Origin: Acidobacteriota bacterium
GTDB taxonomy: Bacteria; Acidobacteriota; Terriglobia; Acidiferrales; UBA7541
Direction: 5' to 3'
NCBI GenBank assembly: GCA_021788095.1
Contig: JAJYLB010000009.1
Span: 40,491 to 104,490, forward strand
DNA length: 64,000 bases
Below are positions 8,813-18,510 of this stretch, in pieces. The translations under genes were made by a program, and so were the position numbers. The number at the start of each line of letters is the position of its first letter. Position 1 is the first letter of the stretch. The notes under the pieces were generated by a model. It ran no database searches. It was not told the DNA's origin and saw nothing but the letters and a program-made list of their open reading frames with translations.

Positions 8813-9823
8813 GTGAATCGATTCGTCCGTCTACTGGAGGGATTCTCGTCCTCGAGCGTATTGGTGGTAGGCGACTTGATGCTCGACGAATACCTATGGG
8901 GGCACATCGAGCGCATTTCGCCAGAGGCTCCCGTGCCGGTACTGAGTCTGGCCCGCCGGGAGTGCGCGCTGGGTGGAGCAGGAAACGTGATGCGGAACCT
9001 GGCGCAGTTGGGGGCACACGTTTCCGCTGTAGGCGTCGTGGGGCTGGACGGACCGGGCGAAGAGATTTTGGAGTTGCTGGAAACTATAGGGATTGAAGGC
9101 GATGGAGTGGTGCGGGAGGCGCGGCGGAAATCGACACGCAAGGTGCGTTTAATGTCGCTCGATCACGGACAGCAAGTGTTTCGTCTCGATGAGGAGTCGC
9201 CTGAGCAGGTGTGGGGGGAGGCGGAGCAGAAGGTTAAGGAAAAGATCGAGTTGAAGGCGGCTGAGGCACAGGTGATTGTTTGTTCAGATTACAGCAAAGG
9301 ACTACTCACGAAGGGGGTATTGGGCGCAGCATTTGCGGCGGCTCGACGCGAAAGGGTTCCCGTGCTGGTGGCACCAAAGGACCCGAACCCCGAGAAGTAC
9401 CGCGGGGCCACATTGCTGATGCCCAACGCGCGGGAGCTGGCCCAGCTAGTGGGGTCGCGAGGAGAGCAGAGCGAGTGGGTCGCCAAGGCAGGTAAGCAGT
9501 TGGTGGAGAGCTTAGCTCTGGAGGCGCTGGTGGTGACGCGGGGGCGGGAAGGGATGACGCTGTTCCAGCCCGGGCCGGCGGGGGTCGGGTGCGTCGACAT
9601 CGCAACAGCGGCGCGGAGCGTGTATGACGTGACTGGAGCTGGCGACACGGCGCTGGCGGCTCTCGCGCTGGCGGTGGCTGGTGGAGCGGACTGGGAGCTA
9701 GCCGCACAGCTGGCCAATGAGGCCGCGGGTGTGGTGGTAGGCAAGCGGGGCACAGCCACCGTGACCATCGAGGAGATTCGGAAACAACTCCAGCGCGAAG
9801 ACGCCGACCTTCCAGCGCACTAG
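8813..9823 (+). CDS. hldA: PfkB-family heptose-7-phosphate kinase (HldA/RfaE domain I type)
   Basis: A 336-residue ribokinase-fold kinase with VVGDLMLDEYLWG near the N-terminus, SPEAPVPVL, GGAGNVMRNL, CSDYSKGLL and the catalytic DVTGAGDT anion hole near residue 275. These are hallmarks of the kinase domain of HldE/RfaE, which makes D-glycero-D-manno-heptose 1,7-bisphosphate. No nucleotidyltransferase domain is fused, so rfaE2/hldC and gmhB must be elsewhere. It starts at GTG after GGAG and is in an operon with gmhA. Confidence 0.88.
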   Translation: MNRFVRLLEGFSSSSVLVVGDLMLDEYLWGHIERISPEAPVPVLSLARRECALGGAGNVMRNLAQLGAHVSAVGVVGLDGPGEEILELLETIGIEGDGVVREARRKSTRKVRLMSLDHGQQVFRLDEESPEQVWGEAEQKVKEKIELKAAEAQVIVCSDYSKGLLTKGVLGAAFAAARRERVPVLVAPKDPNPEKYRGATLLMPNARELAQLVGSRGEQSEWVAKAGKQLVESLALEALVVTRGREGMTLFQPGPAGVGCVDIATAARSVYDVTGAGDTALAALALAVAGGADWELAAQLANEAAGVVVGKRGTATVTIEEIRKQLQREDADLPAH

Positions 9824-9911
9824 CTCTTTGCGCCGCCGATTCCTTTGCAGGGCTGGCCAGGTCTTCCGCTGACGCGAGTTCCACCGGGCGCTACTTCGAG
9901 CAATTAGCCCT

Positions 9912-10934
9912 TCACAGAGGGGCGGGATCAGGTTCTCTCACCGCGTCCGACAGCAGTTCCGGAGGAAGACACAATTCCACGCGATTCCTTCCCCCCTCTT
10001 TTGCACGGTAGAGGGCCGAATCCGCCGCGCGGACAAGCAGCATGGGCTCGGGCGGCCGCCCAGGAGAGCTGACGGCCACCCCCAGGCTAGCAGTGACCGC
10101 GATGCGGGTACGATCACAATCCACGGGGCGACCCGCGACTAACTCGCGAACGCGACTAGCGATCTCTAGAGCTCCCTCGGGGTCAATGCCGGGGGCCACG
10201 ATAAGAAACTCCTCGCCCCCGTAGCGGCCCACGGCATCGTAAGGGCGCACGCCGGCCGTCAAACGGCGGGCTACGTCGCGCAGAATGGCATCGCCGGCCA
10301 GGTGGCCGTGGCGATCATTGATGAGCTTGAAATGATCGAGATCCACCATGAAGACCGCTAGCGGCTCGGCAGAACGAGCGGCGCGGGCGACTTCTTGCTC
10401 GAGAATCTTTAGCGTCTCGCCATGATTCCATAGGCCAGTAAGGGGGTCGTGCGCGGCCTGAGAGCGCAGCGCTTCCCGTGCGGCGATCAGTTCGTCTTGA
10501 GCGGCGAGGATGCGCCGGCCCACGTGCAGGCGAGCGCGAAGTTCGGCACCGTCGAATGGCTTGACCAGGTAGTCGTCTGCGCCCGCGTCGAGAGCGGTGA
10601 GTAGGTTCTGCTTCTGGCTCAGCGCCGTGATCAAAACGATGTAGGCGTAGGGCCGCGTGGCATCAGCGCGAATCCTGCGGCAGATTTCTACCCCCTCGAG
10701 CCCGGGCATCATCCAATCCAGCAAGACGAGCCGTGGCGCGTCGAGGGCCTGGAGTTCTCGCCATGCCGCGGCGCCGTCGGCCGCTGCTTCCACATGGTAG
10801 CCCCACTTTTGGAGCAAGGCCGCGACTACGCGCCGGGAAACCGGGTCGTCTTCGGCAACGAAAACACGCCGATCCTCACGACTCGGAGTAGGTAAAGTTT
10901 CTGATCGGGGCTGCGGTGGTTGCGTTTCCATCAT
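9912..10934 (-). CDS. response regulator with GGDEF domain (diguanylate cyclase)
   Basis: A 340-residue protein with a receiver domain (residues 22-142; Asp73 in LLDWMMPG, Lys in VKPFDG) and a GGDEF domain with an intact GGEEF active site (239-243). An RxxD inhibitory site (RPYD, 230-233) lies five residues upstream. It therefore likely makes cyclic di-GMP from two GTP with product feedback. Its start overlaps the stop of the upstream HPt-bearing sensor kinase (ATGA-type, 10931-10934), so the pair is translationally coupled and probably forms one relay. Confidence 0.93.
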   Translation of the reverse strand: MMETQPPQPRSETLPTPSREDRRVFVAEDDPVSRRVVAALLQKWGYHVEAAADGAAAWRELQALDAPRLVLLDWMMPGLEGVEICRRIRADATRPYAYIVLITALSQKQNLLTALDAGADDYLVKPFDGAELRARLHVGRRILAAQDELIAAREALRSQAAHDPLTGLWNHGETLKILEQEVARAARSAEPLAVFMVDLDHFKLINDRHGHLAGDAILRDVARRLTAGVRPYDAVGRYGGEEFLIVAPGIDPEGALEIASRVRELVAGRPVDCDRTRIAVTASLGVAVSSPGRPPEPMLLVRAADSALYRAKEGGRNRVELCLPPELLSDAVREPDPAPL

Positions 10935-12400
10935 CCCGAAGTTTCCGCGTGGTAAGGTTTGAGACTTGCCAGCAACCGCTTCATTTCGCGCTCGAAGGCG
11001 GCATAGGCATCTAGGGCGGGCGGGGCCAACCCCTCGTGCGCTGCCGCCTCCAGTTCTTGCGCGGCGTGAAAAGCGGGCACAGCACCGAAGTTGGCCACAG
11101 CGCCCTTGAGCGTGTGGGCGGCGCGTTGAAGAGATGCAAAATCCCCCTGGGCAAGCGCATCGCGCGCTTCCACCAGGAGCTTTGCTGCTTCTACTTCAAC
11201 CAGGTCAGCCAGCTCTGCCAGCAGTTCCCGATCACCCTCCAGCCTTCCGAGAAGCGCGTCCGGATCGAAAGGCGGATTGTTGCGCGGTTCCGACAGTGGG
11301 TCATCACGCTCGACGCCGGACGTGGGAGGGCAGCCCGGCATTTGGGAGGGTTCGAGAGGGGCGATCGCTTTGGCGGGGAAATTGTCCAGAAAGGCAGCGA
11401 TCGGTGCGGAGGGTTGTGGTTCGACGGGAGCGAGGGCGGGTGTTTTGGTTTCGGTGAAGGTACTGCCGGAGCCTTCCTGGCTTTCCACCCAGATCCGGCC
11501 GTTCATACTTTCCACAAGATATTTCGCAATGGCCAGACCCAGCCCCGAGCCGCCGTATTTCCTGGTGGTCGAACCGTCCGCTTGGGTGAAGGGGTCAAAC
11601 AAACGGCAGCGCTGGCTTTCCGGGATGCCGATTCCGGTGTCTAGGACGAGGAAATGCAACAGAACGCCCGCTTCCGCCTCTTCCCTCCGGCAAATATCGA
11701 CGACCACCTCGCCCTTGTCGGTAAACTTGATTCCATTGGCCACCAGATTGACGAGCACTTGGCTCAAACGGGCCGGATCACCCAAGAGCCACTCCGGCAC
11801 CTCGGGTCGAATGCGCCGAGCCAGTTCGAGTCCCTTCGAAAACGCCCATTGCCCGAGGGACTTCCTCAGCTTCCCTAGCGAATCGGGCAAGGAGAAGAAA
11901 ATTTTTTGGAAGTCCAGCTTGCCGAATTCGATTTTGGCCAAGTCAAGGATGTTGTCGAGCAACGAGAGCAGGGAATCGGCGGAAGACTTCACTAGCGTCG
12001 GGTACACGCGCTGCTTTTCGGTGAACAGAGTATCGAGCGCCAGCGCGGTCATGCCGAGTATGCCGTTCTTCGGCGTGCAGATCTCGTGGCTCGTCATGGC
12101 CGTTCGAAGGCTGTCGTCCTTTTCGGAGGCCGCCCGAAGGGCAGTATGGGCAAGCGCGAGAATCAGCCCCGCTACTCTATCTTGAATCTTCACCGACAAC
12201 AGCAAACCCAGCACTGTTGAAATGACTAACAACATCGCCACGAGCCCTACTACCGGTTCCCACAAAGGGCCCTTCAGACTTGGCCGGAACCTCTCGAAAA
12301 GAGTAAACGCAGCACTGGCAAATAGAAAGGGCAGCGCGCTCGTTAAGAGCACGGCTTGACGGAGCTTGCGCGCAGTAGGACCGCTGGTCATCCGAAACAT
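10931..12400 (-). CDS. membrane histidine kinase with C-terminal HPt domain, no receiver
   Basis: A 489-residue protein. Two membrane helices (residues 16-36 and 48-70) with almost no periplasmic loop are followed by HisKA, HATPase (NLVANGIKFT, DTGIGIP, GGSGLGLAI) and an HPt domain with AAHTLKGAVANFG (His429). The H box reads SHEICTPKNGILG: the phospho-His105 is present, but the usual HEIRTPMN is changed at two positions. BarA-type kinases have a receiver between HATPase and HPt; here a Pro-rich linker of about 60 residues stands in its place. Coupled to the REC-GGDEF gene. Confidence 0.9.
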   Translation of the reverse strand: MFRMTSGPTARKLRQAVLLTSALPFLFASAAFTLFERFRPSLKGPLWEPVVGLVAMLLVISTVLGLLLSVKIQDRVAGLILALAHTALRAASEKDDSLRTAMTSHEICTPKNGILGMTALALDTLFTEKQRVYPTLVKSSADSLLSLLDNILDLAKIEFGKLDFQKIFFSLPDSLGKLRKSLGQWAFSKGLELARRIRPEVPEWLLGDPARLSQVLVNLVANGIKFTDKGEVVVDICRREEAEAGVLLHFLVLDTGIGIPESQRCRLFDPFTQADGSTTRKYGGSGLGLAIAKYLVESMNGRIWVESQEGSGSTFTETKTPALAPVEPQPSAPIAAFLDNFPAKAIAPLEPSQMPGCPPTSGVERDDPLSEPRNNPPFDPDALLGRLEGDRELLAELADLVEVEAAKLLVEARDALAQGDFASLQRAAHTLKGAVANFGAVPAFHAAQELEAAAHEGLAPPALDAYAAFEREMKRLLASLKPYHAETSG

Positions 12401-12948
12401 GATTCCGAGAATCTACCCGATGCTCCGCACCGGAGCAGGTACCGCGACCTGCGTGTCTGCCAGCACGTGCGGGACCAATGTGTACCTCCCAACCCCGGGT
12501 AAGTCCACGGAGCTCATTAGATTCGGAGGGAAGAGGTGGGAATTGAGTGGAAGCCTGCGCTGGAGCTGTGCCGGAGCGGGGTTGATGTTCCGAAGCGGAA
12601 CCGACGCTCGCGTCGATTATCGCCCACGCACCAATCTCCAAGACCCTCGCCTGCCGAGATGAGGGTCTACTTCTGTCACAGTACGTTCTCATTGTTGGCT
12701 GATTTCTTGCGGTTGTCTGGCTTGGGGGTTGAGGGGAGGCCACGGGTCCGTGGCAAGCCGCCACTTGCTGCCAGCAGCGCCGTCGACGGGCGCGATCACA
12801 TGTCCTGTGCTAGAGTGGCTTCGTTTTCGAAAGTGGGATCGCCGCCCGCCGAGGCGGGCCGCGCAAGCAGGAAGCCAGCCTAGCGATCGCGTTGACACGG
12901 TTGACAAACAAGCCAAACCGAGCGGTGCGGCTTAAGCGTTGAGGGAAC
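12401..12948. other. intergenic region with hairpin and paired TTGACA boxes
   Basis: 548 bp between divergent units. I find no convincing gene. A perfect 7-bp stem (GCCCGCC-GA-GGCGGGC, 12844-12859) is followed by two TTGACA hexamers nine bases apart (12892 and 12901). These could be -35 boxes for the GT87 gene, but no good -10 box lies at the right distance. Confidence 0.4.
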
Positions 12949-14203
12949 TTGGCGCTTCTTATGGCGTCCTTGACCCTGCTTCTCTTCATGCTCGGTTTTG
13001 TCGCACGGCAACCCGAGGGGACACTGGATTTCGTCAGCTGGTACTCGGCGGCGTCTATCGTTCGACAAGGTTCAGCGCCCAGGCTTTACGACCTGAATTT
13101 GCAGCGAGAGGTTGAAGAGCGGGTTGACCCTCAGGGGCAGTTCCTCCCCTTCGACCACCTTCCGCTCGAAGCTTGGATGTGCCTGCCCCTGGCGCTCTTT
13201 TCCTTTCCGCAGGCTTACCTACTGTGGAGCGGATTCAACCTCGCCCTGCTGGGCCTCATTTTGTATCTTATCCGGTACTGCAAAATCCGGTTAGACCCTG
13301 ACAGCCGGCTCGTCTGGCTGCCGGTGACCCTGCCGCCGGTGGCCGGGACCCTAGTGCTCGGCCAGGATTCGCTGGTGACAGCGGTGGCGTTCCTGCTGAT
13401 GTACGTGGCGCTTCGCAATAGGCGCGATCTCCTCGCAGGTTTGGCCCTTGGCCTTGGCTTGGAGGCATTCCAGATCGCTCTCCCCTTCGCGTTCATTTTC
13501 CTGCTTAGGCGCCGCTGGAAGTTCATGGTTGGATTCTCGGCCTCCTGCGCGGTGGTGCTGAGCGCCTGCGCTGCCCTGGTGGGGGGGGCGAGGATTGGCG
13601 CAATATCTAACCCTGCTTCTTGCGGTAGGAAAGGCATCGGGCAGCGGGCCGTACGCCATCGGGGCCACGCCCATGCCTTCACTCCGAGGGGCGCTCGCCG
13701 CATTTTCGGGCGGTGCCATCCCCTATACCCTGCTTTTTGCCCTTTCCCTTGTGGGATCGATCTTGCTGCTCGGTTGGGCCGCTTGGGAGTTCCGCAGTAT
13801 AAGCACGCCTGAAAACCCGTCCTTCGACCTCCAGTTCTCTTTCGCCGCGATTGCTGCTCTCCTGGCCAGCTATCATCTGTTCGCTCACGAACTGACCCCT
13901 CTGATCTTGCTGGCGTATCTCATCCTCGGATATGAGGAAGTGGCCCGCTCATCCGAAAGTCTGCTCGGCCGCTCAAGTACGCAGCTCTTGTTGCTGATTC
14001 CTATCGTGATGATCGTGGGCTCCGCCCTGCGGTTCCGCGCCTTCAGTGTGTTGTTCGTGGCCCTTTTTGGCCTGCTCGTCTGGCTCTCGCAAGAGAACCG
14101 GAGAATGAGGTCTCTCAGGAAAGACGGGAGTGGCGACAATTCGTCGAAGCCATCTTGCCCTTCGATCGTGAACCCCCCGGGGCGTTCCACTGCGTCTCGC
14201 TGA
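12949..14203 (+). pseudogene. GT87/DUF2029-type membrane glycosyltransferase, frameshifted
   Basis: The N-terminal frame (from TTG 12949) has the family's opening (DFVSWYSAASIVRQG, LYDLNLQ, LPFDHLPLEAW) and several membrane helices, but derails after an 8-G run at 13581-13588. The C-terminal half continues one frame over (QYLTLLLAVGKASG to 14203) with FRSIS, LLASYHLFAHELTPL and four more helices. Removing one G restores a single reading frame of about 418 codons. GT87 proteins are polyprenyl-phosphate-mannose-type mannosyltransferases of the inner membrane; many members of this subgroup are uncharacterised. It may be a real pseudogene, a phase-variable gene or an assembly indel. Confidence 0.75.
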
Positions 14204-14263
14204 CCCTCCCCTGCCATCCCCGAACGCTTTCAGGTTGAGGGAAGCGCTGGGCGCTGCGGCGTC

Positions 14264-14775
14264 GTGTCGACGGTTCGCCAACCGGCCGCGCCTCCATTTC
14301 ACGCGAGGAAGGAAAGTCATGGGTGGCGCTTGCATACCTCTACCTTCCACCTCCCCGTGTGCAGGCTTGGACCACACACTTTTCAGCACTTCCTTCTTTA
14401 CGTCACTCGCTCCACCTGGGCGGTCTTGAAATTCCGAAGTATGACGAACCCGGACAGTTCGACATTCGATATAGAGTTTGCACTGGCCACGCTGGCGGCC
14501 CTGTTGGCCAGTTATCATATATTCGTGCATGAACTTACGCCGCTCGTTGCGGTTTGATTTCTGATTCTGGGCTACGAAGGAACCCGCCGGCGCGAAGGCC
14601 TGCTCGGGAACCGTAAAAGTACGGCTTTGCTGCTGATTTTAGGGCAGTTTGCGGGATAGGCGGTGCCGCCTTCCACTTCCGGGATTTCAGCGTCCTCTTC
14701 ATCGTGCTCCTGGGCCTGATAATCTGTCTGTCCCAGGAACTCGCTGCCCTGCCGAAGGCCGCACCACTCGAATGA
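14264..14775 (+). pseudogene. decayed tandem paralogue of the GT87/DUF2029 C-terminus
   Basis: Reading from 14430, LKFRSMTNPDSSTFDIEF and LLASYHIFVHELTPL align with the intact paralogue's EFRSISTPENPSFDLQF and LLASYHLFAHELTPL. A TGA (14555-14557) then interrupts, after which LILGYEGTRRREGLLGN continues, then a further stop near 14657, and after a frame change FRDFSVLFIVLLGLIICLSQE ends at a TGA near 14775. Only the C-terminal third is present. This is a tandem duplicate under no selection. Confidence 0.7.
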
Positions 14776-14839
14776 CTGAGGGCAGGTGGGGCGACTCTCA
14801 TGTGCAGGACTAGTCCCGGCGCACGAGGTGGGCGCTCCA

Positions 14840-17800
14840 TCACTTCGGTGGCGGAGCTGGACGTGCGCCCGCGAGGGTGATGGGAGCCAATCCGGCGCCG
14901 GAAAGCTGCTCGTTGAGTGCGGACAACTCGGCAGTGGTCAACCGGGTCCATGAGGCGAGCGCTCCATCGAGGGCCTGGCTGCCCTCGGCGAAGAAATTGC
15001 GCGCCGTTTCGGTTGGCGCGCTGTCGGCGCTCTCGACCGAAGCCTCGACCCGGCTTAGCCGCCCTCGTATCTCGCTCAGGCTTTCCTTCCGCGCGGGCAG
15101 AGGCGCGGCGCTTGACGGGGTACCGCTGGCCAAGGCGGCCACTTCGCTCTCAAGCGCCTTGACGGACGCCAGAACTGTGGCCTCATTGCTGGCTCCGGCG
15201 AGCCGCTTCTCCCTGTCCTCTAACTGCTGTTCGAGCGCTCGCGCTTCGCTTATCGCCTTGGCCGCCTGCCCGAGCCGAGTCTCAATTTGTGTTGCCAAAT
15301 CGAACTGCGCTTCCAGGTCTGCCAGTGAAACCTGGGTGTGCGGGTCCATGCGTAAAGTAAGTGAACGCGTATAGGATTGGCCGCCGGCGGTCAGCCGCAC
15401 CTGGTACTGCCCGGGCACGGCCCAAGGGCCACCACCGAAACCGAATCCGAATCCGAAGAAGGCGCCACGGCCTGCGGGCGATGTAGAAGCGTAGCGCAGA
15501 TCCCAAGTGAACCGGTGCATGCCAGCCGCCTTCGAAAGCGCCTCGGGTGTGGGCGCCCAGAACGGCGGGAAAGGAAGCGCTGCGGCGGGTGGCACTTGCG
15601 GATGCTGGGCGCTGGAGTAGCGGCGCACCACTTGACCTTGTGAGTCGAGAATCTCCAGGACGACGTCTCCCGGTGGCTGCGCTTTCAAATAGTAGTCGAT
15701 GATGGCGCCATCGGGTGAGTTGGGAGCTGCCGGAATCTCGGGCGGCAGGGGCGTTCCATGCTCGGTGCCTGGTCGGACACGATAGGCGGTGCGGGGCCGG
15801 AAAAGGAACACATCGGCCTGGGCGGCCTCGGCGGCTTGCCGTAAGGGTGTGATGTCCTCCAGGATCCAGAAGGATCGGCCGTGCGTTGCAATCACCAAAT
15901 CGCTCTCATGGATCGTCAAATCGCGAACCGGAGTCGCCGGCAGGTTGAGCTGAAGCGACTGCCATAGGTCGCCGTCGTCGAAGGAGACATACACACCCGT
16001 CTCCGTTCCGGCGAAAAGCAGTCCCCTACGTGCCGGGTCCTCGCGCACGGCGTGGACGTAGGCGGGAGCACGGATGCCCGAGTCGATCCGCGTCCATGTC
16101 CGGCCGAAATCGTGCGTCCGGTAGATATAGGGGGCGTAGTTGTCCAAGCGGTGGCGATTGACTGCCAGATACGCTGTGCCTGCGTCGAAATGCGACGGCT
16201 CGATCAGCGCAATGCGCGCCCAGTCTCCTAGCCCGCGGGGTGTCGCGTTCGCCCACGTCTGCCCGTCATTGCGCGTCAAATACACCCGTCCCGTGTCGCT
16301 TCCCGTCCAGATCAACCCCCGGTCTACGGGTGAGGGCGCGATTGTACTGATGACCCCGTAACCCCGCTGGACAGCATTCTCCGCCGTGGGTGGCCCCGCG
16401 ATCGCAGGCGCTGGAGGATTTTTCTCCGCCCCCGTTAGGTCCCCGCTGATCTCCTTCCAACTCGATCCCCGATCGTTCGACTGGAAGAGGACCTGAGCGC
16501 CGAAATAAATGGTGTGTGAATTGAAGGGGTCGATGGCCAGCGGTGGCGTCCACGGAAAGCGGTACTTCAAAGCCGCGATGTCGGTGTTCAGTTCGCTGCG
16601 GAAGGGATAGGGAGATATATCCAGACCCTGCGTCGTTCGACGGTCGAAGCGCGTGACGCCCCCACCGGTGGTGCTGGCGTAGATGGTGCTGGGGTCGTTC
16701 GGGTCCGGCAGGATGTAGCCGCTCTCACCGCCCCAGCCAGGAAACCAATCCCGGAAAGTGATCTTGCCGTAGTCGCTGCGGCTAAGGAGGGCCATACCCC
16801 CCGAATCTTGCTGCGCCCCGTACACGAGGTAGGGAAAACTGGAGTCGGTGGCCACGTGGTAGATTTGCGCGGTGGGCTGATTGTACCAGGAAGTCCAATG
16901 ACGCCCCCCATCGACGGTAAGCGTTGCTCCTTGGTCGCTGCCGACGATCATCCGCTCGGGGTCGTTTCGAGCGATCCACAGATCGTGATAATCGTCTCCG
17001 CCCGGTGCGCCCTTGAAAGCCACCCACGTGTGCCCGCCGTCCGTCGAGCGATAGAGCGCCGTATTCGCTACATACACGATGTCCGCGTTCTTCGGATCGA
17101 CGAAAATCCCGCCGAAATACCACTGCCGGCCGAGCACGCGGGGATCGGTGCCTACCAACCCCCAACTGGTTCCTCCGTCGTCCGAGCGATAGACACCGTC
17201 CTTGCTCCCGCTCATGAGTGCATAAAGGATCTTGCCGCCGCCGGATGCCGCCACGGCGATACCCACGCGGCCCCATGGTTTCGGCGGCAAACCTTCCGTC
17301 GGCATCTCCGTCCACGTTTGGCCTTCGTCAGTCGACCGGTAAAAACCTCCGCCCGGCCCGTCCGTCGGTGCATAGACGCTCCAAGGTGGGCGGCGGGTTT
17401 GCCAGAGGGCGGCATATACGGTTTGGGGATCGGCGGGGTCGAACGTAATATCGATGGCGCCAGTGTTGGGATCCTTATAGAGAACCTTCTGCCACGACTT
17501 GCCGCCGTCGCTCGAGCGGAAAACTCCGCGCTCCTCGTTGGGACCGTAGGCATGACCCAAAACGGCCACCAGCACCAAGTTGGGGTTTTGGGGGTCGACC
17601 AAAATCTTAGCGATCTGCCGGGAATCGTCGAGACCGCGGTGCGTCCACGTCTTGCCTCCGTCGGTCGACTTATACATGCCGTCGCCGATGGATAAATCCG
17701 AGCGGATATCTGCTTCGCCCGTACCAACGTAGATCACATTGGGATTAGAAGGGGCCACGGCAATTGCCCCAATCGAGCCGATCGGTGCACTGTCGAAGAT

Positions 17801-18046
17801 GGGAGACCAAGTGAGTCCGCCGTCAATCGATCGCCAAACGCCGCCGCCCACCCCTCCGAAGTAATAAACGTTCCGCTCGCTCTCCAGCCCCGTCACCGTC
17901 ACCACGCGCCCGCCGCGAAACGGCCCGATCAATCGCCAGCGCATCCCTGAGAACAAGGACGGACTCACCTGGGCGCGAGCGCCCAACGGCAGAATCCAGG
18001 CGCCAAGTACGAGCGCCAGCGAAAGGAAGAGCTTCCAAAGACCCAT
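14840..18046 (-). CDS. exported sortilin/VPS10-like BNR-repeat beta-propeller protein
   Basis: 1068 residues from the ATG at 18046, preceded by GGAGGT; a signal peptide (LFLSLALVLGAWILPLGARA) follows. Repeated Asp-box motifs (SIDGGLTW, STDGGKTW, SSDGGKSW, STDEGQTW, SDDGGTSW, STDGGHTW, SNDRGSSW, THDFGRTW) build one or two propellers across residues 30-700. The C-terminal region has a beta-sandwich-like part, a Gly-Phe stretch (FGFGFGFGGG) and a coiled-coil segment (LEAQFDLATQIETRL onward). Such proteins are abundant in Acidobacteriota and are annotated as glycosyl hydrolases, but no catalytic residues can be named. Likely periplasmic or secreted. Confidence 0.9.
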   Translation of the reverse strand: MGLWKLFLSLALVLGAWILPLGARAQVSPSLFSGMRWRLIGPFRGGRVVTVTGLESERNVYYFGGVGGGVWRSIDGGLTWSPIFDSAPIGSIGAIAVAPSNPNVIYVGTGEADIRSDLSIGDGMYKSTDGGKTWTHRGLDDSRQIAKILVDPQNPNLVLVAVLGHAYGPNEERGVFRSSDGGKSWQKVLYKDPNTGAIDITFDPADPQTVYAALWQTRRPPWSVYAPTDGPGGGFYRSTDEGQTWTEMPTEGLPPKPWGRVGIAVAASGGGKILYALMSGSKDGVYRSDDGGTSWGLVGTDPRVLGRQWYFGGIFVDPKNADIVYVANTALYRSTDGGHTWVAFKGAPGGDDYHDLWIARNDPERMIVGSDQGATLTVDGGRHWTSWYNQPTAQIYHVATDSSFPYLVYGAQQDSGGMALLSRSDYGKITFRDWFPGWGGESGYILPDPNDPSTIYASTTGGGVTRFDRRTTQGLDISPYPFRSELNTDIAALKYRFPWTPPLAIDPFNSHTIYFGAQVLFQSNDRGSSWKEISGDLTGAEKNPPAPAIAGPPTAENAVQRGYGVISTIAPSPVDRGLIWTGSDTGRVYLTRNDGQTWANATPRGLGDWARIALIEPSHFDAGTAYLAVNRHRLDNYAPYIYRTHDFGRTWTRIDSGIRAPAYVHAVREDPARRGLLFAGTETGVYVSFDDGDLWQSLQLNLPATPVRDLTIHESDLVIATHGRSFWILEDITPLRQAAEAAQADVFLFRPRTAYRVRPGTEHGTPLPPEIPAAPNSPDGAIIDYYLKAQPPGDVVLEILDSQGQVVRRYSSAQHPQVPPAAALPFPPFWAPTPEALSKAAGMHRFTWDLRYASTSPAGRGAFFGFGFGFGGGPWAVPGQYQVRLTAGGQSYTRSLTLRMDPHTQVSLADLEAQFDLATQIETRLGQAAKAISEARALEQQLEDREKRLAGASNEATVLASVKALESEVAALASGTPSSAAPLPARKESLSEIRGRLSRVEASVESADSAPTETARNFFAEGSQALDGALASWTRLTTAELSALNEQLSGAGLAPITLAGARPAPPPK

Positions 18047-18510
18047 CACCGACCTCCAAGGCAGGGTTTCCGGCAAGAGGCTGCAATACCCGTGCCCAGC
18101 GAATCCTACCACTCCAACCCAAGGTGTGGAGCAGGGAGTTCGGGCGCGAATCCCATTGCGTCTTCGGACGTCCTTCGGCCCACTTCTTCATGCCTACCCA
18201 CAGGTAGGGAATTGACAGCCACTGCACAATCGCGCCCCGTACGCAGGCTTGAAACGCTTCCTGCGACTTTGCGGTCTCCCGGCCTGGTCTGTCTTTGCGG
18301 CCCGTTTGGATTCGCACCACCCCTCGGGCGAACGCTTTTAGCCGGTCGGGCCAGGGGGTCGGTTCAGGACGGCCAAACTAGCTGCTCGTTGCGTCTCGCC
18401 GCATTTTTTCCTCGGCATCGAGGGCATTCGCTCCGAGGCTGCCACTTCAAGTGAGCGTTCTGTGACGATCGGTTGCTTCCTTCCCCGTGCTGTTGCTCTG
18501 GTTTCAGAGA
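18047..18510. other. left boundary region of the prophage
   Basis: 464 bp between the BNR gene and the last prophage gene. No supported ORF. A small perfect hairpin (CCTACC-CACA-GGTAGG, 18193-18208) is present. I looked for a copy of the tRNA-Ser 3' end as attL and found none. The BNR promoter should also lie here. Confidence 0.4.

Noticed and set aside
18100..18510. search for a duplicated tRNA-Ser 3' end as attL
   Set aside because: No match longer than a few bases was seen in this segment, so attachment at tRNA-Ser remains unproven.
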